NCBI RefSeq assembly: GCF_022539505.1 | Contig: NC_061514.1 | Coordinates: 39,833,769 to 39,897,768, forward strand | Source: Lolium rigidum | Taxonomy: Eukaryota; Streptophyta; Magnoliopsida; Poales; Poaceae | Direction of reading: 5' to 3' | Length of the DNA stretch: 64,000 nt | Shown here: positions 47,201 to 55,652 of the stretch, piece by piece | How the letters are laid out: each line of letters opens with the position of its first letter | Numbering within the stretch: the first letter of the stretch is position 1 | Notes under the pieces: generated by a model | Seen by the model: the letters and a program-made list of their open reading frames with translations, nothing else | Database searches by the model: none | What the model was told of the DNA's origin: nothing | Translations under genes and position numbers: made by a program

Positions 47201-50071
47201 TCGAGCTTCGTTCATATTTGATGACCCCAATGTTCTAACTCATGACTCTCACAATTGTTTTTTTGCATGATTGAAGTGTTTTTATCGTGTGGCGCCCGAG
47301 GTTGAGGAGACGGCCGCGAACAGGACTTTGCGGGCGACTTGTGAGAGGTTGACACCGCAGGTGTGGTACAACCAAAGGATCACGTCCACGGGTCACTTTT
47401 GGGCACAGAGAGGCGAGAGGGTCCGAGGCTTGGACATTGTCGGTAAGAATGCTAAGGCCGAGTACGAGATGACGGTGGAGGACTACATGTCGGTGAGTAA
47501 AATGTCAATGAGATTCTACATTGCTACTAAGTTGCAATTGCATTAGATTGAGTTGAGTATTGCATTTTCGGGTTATCCCCGATTGGGCCGAGCCGCATGC
47601 CGAGGCATGGGAGGAGATGGTTAGGACGAGGTGGCTCAAGATGGACGAGGACTTTGCGGCCGTGGCGAGGCGGAACACGGAGAACCGAGGCGACGGTGGC
47701 ACACACCGTGGGGGAAACCTCGGCTACGAGCGCTACAAGGGGAAGACGGTATGTATACATTTTATTTTCCGTCGGGTTCAAAGTTGGTACTCACAACATT
47801 TCCTTTCGCGATGCGAGAGGGCCGCGTTAGGGCCCGAGGAGGAGATGTCCGACCTCGAGATATACAACAAGATGCGGCTTAAGAAGCCCGATCTCTCGCA
47901 GCCTCGGCCCTCGCTCCCCGAGTACTTCGGCACCTACGCCGAGGACGTCGAGAACTACCGCGAGATGGTGAGACATCGTCACCCGGAGGTGGATGACCCC
48001 ATGAGCGCGGAGGTCGACGAGGAGTCGTTGGTCCCGTCGTCCGGAGGGTTGCCGCATGGCCGTCTCGCCATGCCGAACAAGGCCGTCAAGCATACCCTCA
48101 CCACGACCTTCACGCGTCTCAAGGCGGGACTCACCAAGGACAGCCCCCTCTCCCGCCTCGTCGCCGGGCTCGGCAACCCGCATACGACGTAAGTTTCCCT
48201 CATTTCCATCCTCTTTCCGACTTTCGTTCATACATTGCTAAGTGCTAACGAGACATGAATTTGTGAAATTGTAGCTCGACTTCGAGGCGGCCTACGTGGC
48301 CGCTCATCAAGAATATCAGGTGGCCTTCAACCAAGCACCAGACAGCAGTTCATGGAGTACATGGCATATATACATGTAAGTTCCAACCTTTGTTTTCGCA
48401 AATGATGACAAGTCCCACTTTCCCCTAGTTTGATGCTTCATTTCGCAAAGACCGACATGTAAACTATCTTGCAGGCGTCGTTTGTGGGCAATCAAAGCTC
48501 GGACGGACAACGGATTTAGGGCCGATGCCTCCCTTTCCGGGGCCGGCGCCAAACATGCCATCGAAGGAAAATTTCGCTGCGGAGTACTATGGGAGAACAA
48601 CGGTAAGTTCTTCGCCAAACCGAATACTACGGCTTTCCTTTGCCTCGCAAATTGCTAACATCTCGGGAACATGTGTGTAGGGAACGGGATGTTCCGGAAA
48701 CCAGGGTGGTGGGAGGGACATGACACCGGTTCATCATGGTGGTCCTTCTCCCGGTGCTACACCCGGTACTTCTCCCGTACTTCTCCCGGTCCTTCTCCCG
48801 GTGGTTCTTCCGCAGCTTCTACCGGAAGGAATCGGCCCGGGCCGGTGTTTAGCGGCGACGAGCTCCTCTAGTAGTCCCATAGTAGCTACTTATGTATCCG
48901 CACTATGACACTATGACACTTGTACCTATGTTATGAGACTACGACTATGTATCCGCAACTATGTTATGAGACTTGAACTTCGTGTTATGTCTATTTGCAC
49001 TTACTCTATTTCGTGTGAATTAATTTGTGATTTAATGTGCTGCTAATCCTGGGAAACAACCAAACCAGCAAAAAAAAGAAAAAATGGTCATCTCTACGCC
49101 GACGGGTTCCCCCTCGGGGTAGCGTCGACATGAACCATATGGCACCCTCTACGCCGACGGCTTCCCCCTCGGGGTAGCGCCGAGTGAAACAGGGGCGCGA
49201 CGCGTGGTAGTCTACGCCGACGGCCACCCCCTCGGCGTAGGATGCGCCACGGCCCGCCAGGACGCGCCGCGTGGCAGTGTACGCCGACGGCCGCGCCCCT
49301 CGGCGTAGCGTGCAGCGCAGCTCGCCAGGACGCGCCGCGTGGCGGTGTACGCCGACGGCCGCGCCCCTCGGCGTAGCGTGCAGCGCAGCTCGCCAGTATG
49401 CGACGCGTGGCGCGGTACGCCGACGGCTGCCCCCTCGGCGTAGCCGTAACGGCCGTCAGCACGACGGCGCCCGTTAGCGTGCTACGCCGAGCGCTAGTAC
49501 GCCGACGGGTGGCCTGGCCCTCGGCCCTCTCGTTCTACGCCGACGGTCGCTGATACGCCGAGGGCCACGTGGCTTCTGCCGAGGCCAACCTTGCCCGAGG
49601 AGCTACGCCGAGGGTCCCCGTCGGCGTACCGTACGTCGAGGGCTAGGCTGTGGTACGCCGAGGGCCGGAGGCCGTCGGCATAGGTAGAGATTCCTGTAGT
49701 GAGGGCGAAAGGTTCACGTACTGGCGTAGCTGAACTTGCAGTCTCCCGGGGTGTCTGCGAAGTGCAGAGGGGCCGACCACGGGTTCTGGCGCCGCTCGGT
49801 GTCAGGCCACGAGCACACCGCCGCGAGCTCACCGCCGGCGGATTCCGGCAGCAGCCCCTTCACAGCCGTCGACGCCTCCCTCGTCAGGTAACTCTGCACG
49901 AGAAATCTCAGTACAGTTTAGGACAAACGCTAGTGCTGGGTCGGTGGTTCACGCACGTACCTCGGCGATCTTGCAGACCATGTAGTGTCCCTCCACTCCC
50001 CACGCCTGCGCCGCCGGAGCTTTCGCCGCCGCCGCCACCAGGACCACGTGAAGCAGCAGGAGAAGGGCCAT
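19236..50071 (-). CDS. S1/P1-type nuclease (bifunctional endonuclease), 8 exons
   Basis: Exons: 50071-49961, 49893-49722, 20275-20183, 20101-19962, 19856-19764, 19661-19597, 19520-19450, 19360-19236. All introns are GT-AG and all joins keep phase, giving 289 residues, the usual length for plant members. Residues 1-23 are a Leu/Ala-rich signal peptide ending before Trp24, the expected mature N-terminus. The trinuclear zinc ligands of the P1 family are present: [28 protein letters not shown] and NLHKVWD. The C-terminus has [14 protein letters not shown]. Enzymes of this class are secreted or vacuolar, zinc-dependent, and degrade single-stranded DNA and RNA, often in senescence and programmed cell death. 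The exon 6 acceptor could be one of two nearby AGs; only gactgcag|GTGG keeps the frame. Intron 2 is 29.4 kb as assembled because of nested transposons. The gene looks coding-intact; whether it is expressed is unknown. Confidence 0.93.
20507..20838 (+). mobile_element. LINE 3' fragment (RNase H end)
   Basis: The frame up to 20806 encodes the C-terminal RNase H-like region typical of plant LINEs and RVT_3 fragments: [14 protein letters not shown], then [17 protein letters not shown]. It is followed by aataca, a short trailer and an A run. It lies in nuclease intron 2, antisense to the gene. I could not define a target duplication. Confidence 0.7.
20990..21310. repeat. Left subterminal repeats of the CACTA element
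   Basis: About ten copies, in both orientations, of a motif close to acgccgacggcc / ccctcggcgta, with a later variant tatgccgacggcc. Such motifs are where the TNPA-like protein binds in En/Spm elements. Confidence 0.8.
21440..22984. repeat. Tandem array, ~330-bp unit
   Basis: Units start with gaaactcctgctacggctca or a close variant at 21631, 21961, 22291, 22621 and 22961, giving periods of 330, 330, 330 and 340 bp. A partial degenerate copy precedes the first. The second and third units are nearly identical and the outer ones diverge. The same minus-strand frame of about 66 codons recurs in each unit, only because the unit repeats; I do not consider it coding. A telomere-like (ccctaa)n tract of about 30 bp lies in the first copy (about 21528-21558). 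Confidence 0.93.
22985..25317. repeat. Tandem array, ~665-bp unit
   Basis: Units start gaaacygwccggatttgaac at 22985, 23648, 24318 and 24984 (periods 663, 670 and 666 bp). The fourth unit stops after 334 bp at 25317. Copies are nearly identical, differing mainly by single bases and homopolymer length. Several frames stay open across them as a side effect. The array follows the 330-bp array without a gap and is unrelated to it in sequence. Confidence 0.93.
25318..26085. other. GC-rich unassigned stretch in the CACTA element
   Basis: It starts exactly where the 665-bp array is cut off. There is an acgtacgtacgt-rich part, then long open frames on both strands of biased composition. None matches a family I know. 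It could be a captured genomic fragment or old transposon sequence. Confidence 0.35.
26090..26290. repeat. Second cluster of CACTA subterminal-like motifs
   Basis: A unit of about 58 bp (an aagaataaaaaatt-rich part plus catgtgccgaggggggccctcggcgta) occurs twice in tandem, followed by more ccctcggcgta motifs. It resembles the element's own subterminal repeats but lies 5 kb from the left end. The tandem arrays may therefore have inserted into, or expanded within, the subterminal zone. Confidence 0.65.
26291..26868. other. C-rich low-complexity region
   Basis: Repeats of ctcctcctcgccccggc and ccgccgccg dominate 26350-26640. Open frames on both strands are Pro/Arg- or Gly/Arg-rich composition artefacts. 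No gene supported. Confidence 0.5.
26869..27050 (-). pseudogene. hAT dimerisation-domain fragment
   Basis: The last 60 or so residues of the minus frame ([20 protein letters not shown], then LLVNIEGDI and a terminal [11 protein letters not shown]) resemble the conserved C-terminal dimerisation region of hAT transposases and TTF-type zinc-finger/hAT proteins. The residues upstream in the frame do not match, so only a terminal fragment remains. Confidence 0.6.
27051..28071. other. CACTA interior without recognised gene
   Basis: Mixed-composition sequence upstream of the hairpins and transposase. Weak open frames at 27036-27555 have no recognisable domain. This may be the promoter/leader region of the transposase gene. 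Confidence 0.4.
28072..28153. repeat. Inverted repeat (short hairpin)
   Basis: The left arm tcccgtcctcaagcgttacg pairs imperfectly with the right arm cgtaacgcttgcggcatt.acggga, with a further aaatatgc/gcatattt match towards the loop. Total span about 82 bp. Confidence 0.75.
28161..28359. repeat. Inverted repeat (long hairpin)
   Basis: Arms 28161-28219 and 28301-28359 are about 59 bp long and complementary with few mismatches; both ends carry cggatccg and the body carries gtacgttctccatgctct. Weaker pairing continues inward to roughly 28240/28280. It lies about 140 bp upstream of the transposase start codon. Confidence 0.85.
28992..29648 (+). repeat. 5' LTR of the Athila-like element (first 657 bp)
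   Basis: Matches 41478-42136 of the 3' LTR closely. It is broken after ggggaaac by the start of a second LTR in the opposite orientation. Confidence 0.9.
29649..31374 (-). repeat. 3' LTR of the minus-strand retrotransposon
   Basis: 1,726 bp with TG...CA termini on the minus strand, starting tgatgtctacgttccccc on the plus strand and ending gagacgtatcgca next to the polypurine tract. Confidence 0.85.
29649..33000 (-). mobile_element. Second LTR retrotransposon, minus strand, 3' part
   Basis: A complete LTR (29649-31374) reads TGCGATACGTCTCCAACG...GTAGACATCA on the minus strand. Next to it, at 31375 onward, lies the purine tract taagcttgggga (minus strand) that precedes a 3' LTR. The remaining 1.6 kb up to the gap is the 3' non-coding region; a segment at about 32570-32690 is similar in reverse to about 40250-40370 of the Athila-like element, so the two are related families. 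The coding region and 5' LTR are lost in the gap. It is nested in the 5' LTR of the surrounding element. Confidence 0.85.
33001..33100. other. Assembly gap (100 N)
   Basis: Exactly 100 N, a conventional placeholder for an unknown length. The sequences on the two sides belong to different transposons, and large expected parts of three elements are missing. Confidence 0.98.
35631..35746. repeat. 47-bp tandem repeat, about 2.5 copies
   Basis: Units start gctagtagg at 35631, 35678 and 35725, containing gacaagtaactttagtctaa. Confidence 0.85.
36816..37085. repeat. Tandem duplication of about 135 bp
   Basis: Two adjacent copies sharing cagattgtggagattgtggc, tgtacatagat.actcatgtt and agaagatagatgattg, differing by a few substitutions and indels. 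Confidence 0.8.
37723..38832 (+). pseudogene. Gypsy integrase (C-terminal part of pol)
   Basis: The frame is open from the edge of the inserted CACTA-like element to the stop at 38832; the first ATG at 37852 is internal and not a true start. It keeps the end of the HHCC zinc-binding domain ([10 protein letters not shown], then CDKCQRVG). The catalytic core has WGFDFMGPF (first Asp), IMTDGGSHF (second Asp) and [14 protein letters not shown] (Glu), followed by the C-terminal region to DSPPELGL. The integrase would insert element cDNA into the host chromosome. The upstream His pair and the rest of pol are cut off by the transposon insertion. Confidence 0.93.
39175..39714 (+). CDS. Extra ORF downstream of pol in the Athila-like element
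   Basis: A 179-residue intact ORF starting at ATG 39175. The N-terminal half is acidic and Lys-rich ([23 protein letters not shown]), the middle is basic and Pro/Ser-rich, and the C-terminal part is predicted coiled coil ([20 protein letters not shown]). Athila-lineage elements carry an additional ORF at this place, sometimes called env-like. Here I see no signal peptide or membrane segment, so an envelope role is not supported. Confidence 0.6.
   Translation: MVSNNKDKEPLKENIQDPELKKEDAREDEEEVEEAPQEHQQATVASIGVISSPSNIKRSARIATGGAVPRHYLAPRTSSPSHYNPYRNLIYDRQTERTPKVVLPSNWDINRSDTLQERRSPRVEEWGNNSKSWDSPSDRLLNRVEHNSEMIRNLIYRIDELQELIEKLVRNSSPPSPKE
39715..41477 (+). other. 3' non-coding region of the Athila-like element
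   Basis: No coding sequence. It holds a 112-bp tandem duplication (units from 40584 and 40696, each with cactcc.tcatggtatg, ggcacccgaggattcggtta and a g-rich ggttgg.ggagtg) and ends in the polypurine tract at 41465-41477. Confidence 0.75.
41478..42992 (+). repeat. 3' LTR of the Athila-like element
   Basis: Complete 1,515-bp LTR from tgatacgtcc to gtgggtcatca, followed directly by the target duplication gccat. Confidence 0.93.
46240..46400. repeat. 53-bp tandem repeat between the two CACTA genes
   Basis: The block caacatgcttcttaattg recurs at 46270, 46323 and 46376, with atatatttttc before each. Confidence 0.85.
46427..48871 (+). pseudogene. Second CACTA gene, Transposase_24/TNP1-like
   Basis: Exon 1 (46427-46893) encodes a Gly/Arg-rich [13 protein letters not shown] stretch and an acidic part. 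It is spliced at GA|gtaagt to an exon at 46976-47185 ([15 protein letters not shown], then a [11 protein letters not shown] segment). Later exons near 47278-47490, 47570-47750 and 47775-48190 carry [30 protein letters not shown], and [10 protein letters not shown] followed by a conserved [11 protein letters not shown] segment. A Pro/Ser/Gly-rich tail ends at 48871. This order fits the plant Transposase_24 (Ptta/En-Spm) family, the counterpart of TNPA, which binds subterminal motifs. The exon near 47040-47110 has two single-base frameshifts, so the copy is probably dead. Exon ends after the first two are approximate. Confidence 0.75.
49090..49701. repeat. Right subterminal repeats of the CACTA element
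   Basis: More than fifteen copies of tacgccgacggcc-like and ccctcggcgta-like motifs in both orientations. Within it a unit of about 65 bp, containing ctcgccaggacgcgccgcgtg, is repeated in tandem (about 49255-49400). Confidence 0.88.
49722..50071 (-). CDS. Nuclease exons 1-2
   Basis: Exon 1 (50071-49961) encodes the signal peptide and the mature start [14 protein letters not shown]. After a 67-bp intron, exon 2 (49893-49722) encodes [20 protein letters not shown] and the CSWPDT and [11 protein letters not shown] motifs. The exon 2 donor (A|GTACGT at 49721) is followed after 20 bp by the CACTA terminus. Confidence 0.92.
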
Positions 50072-50161
50072 CGTCCTGGCTGCGCTTTCTCAGTGTGTGT
50101 TCAGTGCTCGTGGTTCCCTCCTTTCGCTTCTGGCCTAGTACAACCGTGAACCGCCCACAGG

Positions 50162-50170
50162 CTAATATAG
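50162..50170 (-). promoter_or_regulatory. Possible TATA box of the nuclease gene
   Basis: The minus strand reads actcactatattagcc about 91-99 bp upstream of the start codon, a plausible distance. The LINE insertion point is a further 180 bp upstream. Confidence 0.45.
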
Positions 50171-50382
50171 TGAGTTTTGGCAGGGTCCAGCATTGAGATC
50201 CGCCATGATATTGGTGTGAGTTAACAACCGTGGTTGCTCGGGAGAGGCGAGCATCATCTGCCATACTTGGGAGTTGGGAATCATGATTACTGCCAGTAAA
50301 CCGCATGTGCAGTACGTGCGTTCATGTCGGCTCCAAAGCGCACACTCCATCTTCTTTTTTTTGCGATCAATATGGAGCTTTA

Positions 50383-50928
50383 TTAATTGGAAATAGGATT
50401 ACAATCAGTAGCCAGAATGTCTACTAGAGCGTCAGGAGCATCCTGCAACCACAAGTCGGTTTGATGCTCACCTCTCGCTATATAAGCTAGTCGATCTGCA
50501 ACCCTATTTGTTGTTCTCTGAATCACTTCTATAATAAGCTCTCTCTCCCCCTCCAAAGTCTCCTTGATGTCTTTAACCAGGTGTCCAATATGCGATTTGT
50601 CCATGTTTCCTTCCTTCAAAGCTTTTGCAAGGTTTGCACAATCCGTTTGGATGACCAAAGGCTGAGCCGTGTAAGCCAATGCAATCCCAATTCCTTCTCT
50701 AAAAGCCAGTGTTTCAGCTTCCAGGGCATCTCGGCAGCGGTTGAAAAATGTGCATGAGGCCAGCACAAAATCACCTCTACCATCACGTATAATTGCAGCC
50801 GTCTCGGCCTCCTTCTGCACCGGATCGAAAGAGCCATCAACCGAGACAGCAAGCCATTGGACGGCATGCTGGAGGATCTTCTTGCGGCTGCACGTCGCAT
50901 ATCTACACCGTCCAGCCTCTGAGTGCAC
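50383..50928 (-). pseudogene. LINE RNase H-like C-terminal domain
   Basis: Frame of about 180 residues with the RVT_3 order VSVDGSFDP, AETLAFREGIGIALAYT, VIQTDCANLAKALK and a late RTTNRVADRLAYIARG. It is the end of ORF2; the RNase H removes RNA from the RNA-DNA hybrid. It is in a different frame from the upstream part (51051-51551). Confidence 0.85.
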
Positions 50929-51050
50929 CTCTTGTGTGGGGTGTTGTATCGTCTATCTCGTGTGTGTGTGGTGTGCTTGCCCCAACAGACTATTGATGTG
51001 GGGTGTGTGTGCTGTGTGTTGTATCTGAACTATGTATGCTTGTGGTTGCT

Positions 51051-52122
51051 TTATTTATAAAGCGGGGCGAAAGCCTGTTTCGAGGAGACAGCAAGCCATC
51101 CATCTGGTGGTTTTGGCCATTGAGCTATTTCATGGGTTCGTCTGTAACTGCCTCGCCCCTTCTTCTTCATTGTTTTTGAGATGACTGATTTTCCTTTCAG
51201 TATGTCCTTACCATCATTCGCATCAATGAGCAGTAGAGAATTCATATAACTCTGAAGGAATAACCGTGAAGCTTCTAAAGGAGCCTCTTTCTTCCCATGG
51301 ATTATCTCATTGCGGTTATGCCAGTTCCTCCATATGATCATCAACACCCGTGCTCTTGCGTCGTCATCCAGAGTCACCAGAAGATCAAACAACCATTCCG
51401 GTCCTGTATGCATTAGTTGTTCTTTCTCCGGTATGTCCCAGACTTCTTTCATTGCATCCCACAGTGCCGCAGCTCGTGGGCATAATACTACTGCATGGAA
51501 ACCATCCTCCTCTACACATCCACACCTTTGGCACATACTGTCCACCTCCATATGCTTATGCTATTTTGTTTCCCTTGTTGGTAAACCCCCCCACAAGCAT
51601 TTTCCAAGCACAGAATTTCACTTTTTGAGGAACTTTAATTTTCCAAAACATCTTCCACACAGGTCGATCTCCACTCGGTCTAGAGCTTGTGGATACATCA
51701 CCTTGTGGCCGCAGTTTTTCTTCCACACCCAGATGGTAAGCACTCCGGACTGTAAAGAGCCCCGTTTTCTCCAAATTCCAAGCCACAAAATCACGATCAT
51801 GTCTTGGGGACACTCGTATGTTTAGGATTTCCTCCACATCCGCAGGGATCATATACTCATTCAGTAAATCTTCATTCCACGAACCATCCAACCGTAGGAA
51901 TTGTTCAACTCTTTGTAGACGACAAGTTCCTCTTGGTGATAATGGTTTGCGTGACCCCGAAGCACGTGGTATCCAAGGATCCCTCCATACCTTAACTGTT
52001 TCTCCATTCCCAATTCTCCATATGACACCTTTTTTCAATAATTCCAGACCATATTCAATTCCTTTCCACACTGGTGAAGCATTAACAGGAAGCAATATTG
52101 GTTGTTGCCACCCGGTGGCAAT
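51051..52122 (-). pseudogene. LINE ORF2, part after reverse transcriptase
   Basis: Two adjoining frames encode NGETVKVWRDPWIPR, FTVRSAYHLG, VPQKVKFCAWKML, then the zinc-finger-like CQRCGCVEEDGFHAVVLCP and IWRNWHNRNEIIHGK, the usual zf-RVT region of plant LINEs. A frame change lies near 51555. Confidence 0.85.
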
Positions 52123-54159
52123 GCCACCCCTGCCGCTGCCGTCTGATGGAGCTCTGTGATTTGTGTTGCATGCAAGAGTTTGGATCAACGATATACTCTA
52201 ATTAACAGAGGCTCTGCAAATCTCCTGACTGGTGTGCAGCATATTGTTCAGGAAAGTGGCACATTGCGGCAGGAGGGTGTGCAGACACCGGTCAGCCCAG
52301 TTAAAGACGGGCCGACAAGGCATGCATATAGTGTGCAAGCATACCGACTGGGTTATTTCAGCTGGATATCAAACTGTAAATATAGGAAGAGACAGCAATA
52401 CCTGCTTGTACAAAATCCAGGCGTTGATGAAACTCGCAGTAGCTCGGTTCAGAAATCATCTCGCAGCAAGCATGTGCATCTGGCCATGAAACGCCAAACG
52501 CGTCCGTGGCAGCGACGCATGCATGGCACAATTCATCGAGCATTGTGGGCAGTGTGCAGACAACATGGGTATGACAAAAAAAAGATATGGGGGTGCAACA
52601 AGACTGTGCAACCTATGAGCGTTGTTAACAGACCTGGGGCAAGCTGTGTGAGTTCATATTAAATGGAAAAAATATTTGTGGCAGAGTAAGCACTTGCATG
52701 GAGACAAAATGAGCATGATAGAACTGAGATTACAACACTAGAACGGACATCGGAAGCCTCTTGGCCACGACATACAACGATACGATCTTATGGTATGGCG
52801 ACACATTTTGAACACTAAAACGGACGCATCGCGTCCATTTGCGTCGGGTCGAATGGTCAAAATCGACCGCGCATCCGTTTGCGTCTAGGGGTGTCCCAAC
52901 GGGCTGATGTATAATTTTTTTCCCATTCATAAACCCATAATTTACATTAATAAAAAAACATAAGAAAACTAAAAAAATGGCCAGCAAAGCCTGCTAAAAC
53001 CTAGCTATGGGCTACTGCTCGTCATCGCTGACGAGGTCGATGAACTCCGGCGTCGGACATGGAAGCTGGTACGTCGGCGATGGAGGAGGAAGGGCAGCCT
53101 ATGACAACTGCAGCCAGGTCTTCAGCGACACATGAGGCTGTGGTGAAGGTGGCCACGGATCCCAGGCCGTTGAAGGAGCAGGAGTCGGTGCACGGTCATC
53201 CGAACGCGTCGGCGTGGTCGGAGGAGTCACCGACCTCCCCTGCGCGAGCGCCAACTCGTGAAGCTGGATGGCGAGCCCGTCCCACATAGCGAGCTGTTGA
53301 GCTCGTCGACGCTCACTATTGACCAGTGCCATGGCAATGGCCTCCTCCTTACTAATGTCCGGTGGCTGGGTCACCAGCGCACGCCGCCCACCAGCGCACG
53401 GTCGCGCAAGCTGAGGCGCGCCATTAACGCGGCCCTGAAAAGCTGCAGCGCGCAACCCGTAAGTTATGCCGTGCTGAAGACGAAGCATTTGTGCCGCTGT
53501 CAGACGGACCCGTGCGAGAAGCGTGTGGACAACCTTTGCGTCCGCGCAACATCCACGCAGGGCAAAAATACCACATATTTAGACCATGTTTACGCCTCGG
53601 TAGACGAATCGAACACTATGCGTCGGGCCGCTGGAACAGACGAATTTTCAATCCGGGCGGTTGGTAAATGGACGTGAATCGTCCATTTTCGTCACCCATT
53701 GGAGATGCCCTTAGTACTAGAGATAGAGAAATGCCCGAATTTGAGCTAGCTTGTACATAGTCTGTGTAGGGGCTGATACGTTTTCTATGAAGCAATAACT
53801 AGATTGTGACGAATCATATAGAGAAGCACCACGTTCCCGGTATACCGAACATGATACTAGTAGACATGCATGAAACGAGCTGCATGCTGAACAGAACCGG
53901 CCATGCTGCAGTGGACAGTACTCATCGCAGTAGTTATATCCACGCTATTTATTTCACGTGCCACAGCTGTCAGAGCCGGTCGTCGTGGCGGGTCACCCGC
54001 TGCGGGTTCCTGGGTATCACTGACACAGAGAGCTGCTAATTAGGATATTAACAATTTATAGCACGGCTCGTCGAGATTAAACTGCATGGCCTTGCCTGAC
54101 AGGTACAGAAGCACGAATCTCCAACGATACATCTGACAGCAATCAGGGAGGGGGCAGTA
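52123..54159. mobile_element. Unidentified 2-kb insert flanked by a 15-bp direct repeat
   Basis: The repeat ccacccggtggcaat occurs at 52108-52122 and 54160-54174, breaking the LINE RT gene. The insert has neither an A tail nor terminal inverted repeats that I can see. It contains a part (about 52790-53715) with cgtccatttgcgtcgggtcg-type blocks and a right edge cccattggagatgccc like Harbinger ends, and a minus frame with PPDISKEEAIAMALVNSERR of a type often seen in Harbinger-associated ORFs. The rest is unassigned. Confidence 0.45.
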
Positions 54160-54174
54160 CCACCCGGTGGCAAT

Positions 54175-55640
54175 AAATCCTCTCTCTTAACAGGAAATAC
54201 CGTATCTAGCAAGCTTCCACTTTTGTAGTATTTGGCTTTAAGCAGACGGGCACACAAGTTGTTCGGTCTCTCCAGCAATCTCCATGCTTGCCTAGCCAGA
54301 AGAGCTTGGTTGAAGACCCTCATATCACGAAAGCCTAGACCTCCTCGGTTCTTTGGGCGTATCATTTTTTTCCCATGCAACCCAGTGGGTCTTGTGCCCT
54401 CCATCTTCGACCCCCCACCAATAGCTTCGAATCAACTTTGTGAGATCATCACATACAGACATGGGCAGTTTAAAAACTCCCATAATATATGTTGGAATCG
54501 CCTGTGCAATTGCCTTGATCAAAGTATCCTTCGCCACCGTCGACATCAGCTTGTCTCCCCAGTCCACCATTCTTTTACAAAGGCGTTCTATTAGAGACTG
54601 TAATCTTCCACGGTGTATACGGCCTTCAGGTACCGGTAAGCCCAAATATTTATCTTCAAAGTGGTCTGCTTGCACCTGCAGAATATCTCTGACCACCTCC
54701 TAAGCCTCTTCTGTGCAAGCATCCCCAAAGAAAGCCCTGCATTTCTCCGGGTTTAAAAGTTGTCCAGTACCTTGAGCATATCTCGTTAGAATCTCCTTTA
54801 CCAAATTCGCCTGTTCTGCTGTTGCTTTTAGGAACATCAGCGTATCATCCGCAAATAGCAGATGCGATATGGCTGGCGCTGACCGGCATAAGATCACCGG
54901 TTTTAGCCCCTTATTTCGAACTGCTTCCTATATCAGGCTTGTCAACGAATCAGCAACAAAGAGGAAAAGAAAAGGTGATAACGGATCACCTTGTCGTAGT
55001 CCTCGTGATGGAGAGAACCAGTCTAAAACTTTCCCATTGAACTTGACAGCGAAGCGTACCGTTGTTACACATTGCATAATCCACCTGACCTAAGTTGCCG
55101 AGAAACCAACCCTTAGCAGTGCTTGCTCAAGAAAAGTCCAGTCCACCCCATCATACGCCTTAGATAAGTCTAATTTGTATGCACAGCTAGCTGTGTCTGG
55201 ATTCTGTTCTTGCTGGATATGATGCAACACTTCAAAAACCACCACTGCATTATCAGTTATCAACCTCCCCGGGACGAACGCACTCTGGCATTCTGAAATC
55301 AACTCATCAAGTGTATGTCTCATTCGATTGACCATGCATTTGGACGCGATTTTATATAGCACATTGCATAATGAGATCGGTCTAAAATCCTTCATACTTT
55401 TCGGTTGTCGTTCTTTGGGATGAGAACAATTACCGTATCATTTACTCCCTGAGGCATTTCCCCCGTTGCAAAAAAGCACTTTATCGCCTTGATTATATCC
55501 CCTTTTAACAGGGCCCAATTCCTCTGGTAAAAACGTGCCGGCAAGCCATCAACACCCGGGGCTTTCAAAGGCCCTATCTGAAAGAGGGCATCACTAATCT
55601 CATCATCAGAAAACTCCTTCGTCAGCATATCATTCATCTC
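54175..55640 (-). pseudogene. LINE reverse transcriptase region
   Basis: Frames in succession encode KAPGVDGLPARFYQ, RPISLCNVLYKIASK, QSAFVPGRLITDNA, YKLDLSKAYDGVDW, HLLFADDTLMF (the catalytic F-A-D-D box) and LIRSYWWGVEDGGHKTHWV. At least four frame changes separate them. The enzyme would copy the element RNA into DNA at the nicked target. Confidence 0.9.
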
Positions 55641-55652
55641 CCCCGTTACCCT

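Larger units (their letters stand above)
20990..49701 (+). mobile_element. CACTA transposon filling nuclease intron 2
   Basis: The left terminus reads cactacaggaat and the right terminus attcctgtagtg. Both flank arrays of short subterminal motifs built on tacgccgacggcc and ccctcggcgta. Inside lie a TNP2-type transposase gene and a second Transposase_24-type gene, both on the plus strand, the two-gene set of En/Spm-like elements. An Athila-like retrotransposon of at least 14 kb interrupts it. Without that the element is about 14.7 kb. The flanking trinucleotides do not match (TGT left, AGG right), so the target duplication is mutated or the two ends come from different copies. The right end is only 20 bp inside the intron from the exon 2 donor. 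Confidence 0.85.

Noticed and set aside
53059..53677. Separate host gene in the block inside the LINE
   Set aside because: Frames on both strands are short, and the recognisable peptide (PPDISKEEAIAM) and the gcgtcggg-type blocks are typical of Harbinger-derived repeats.
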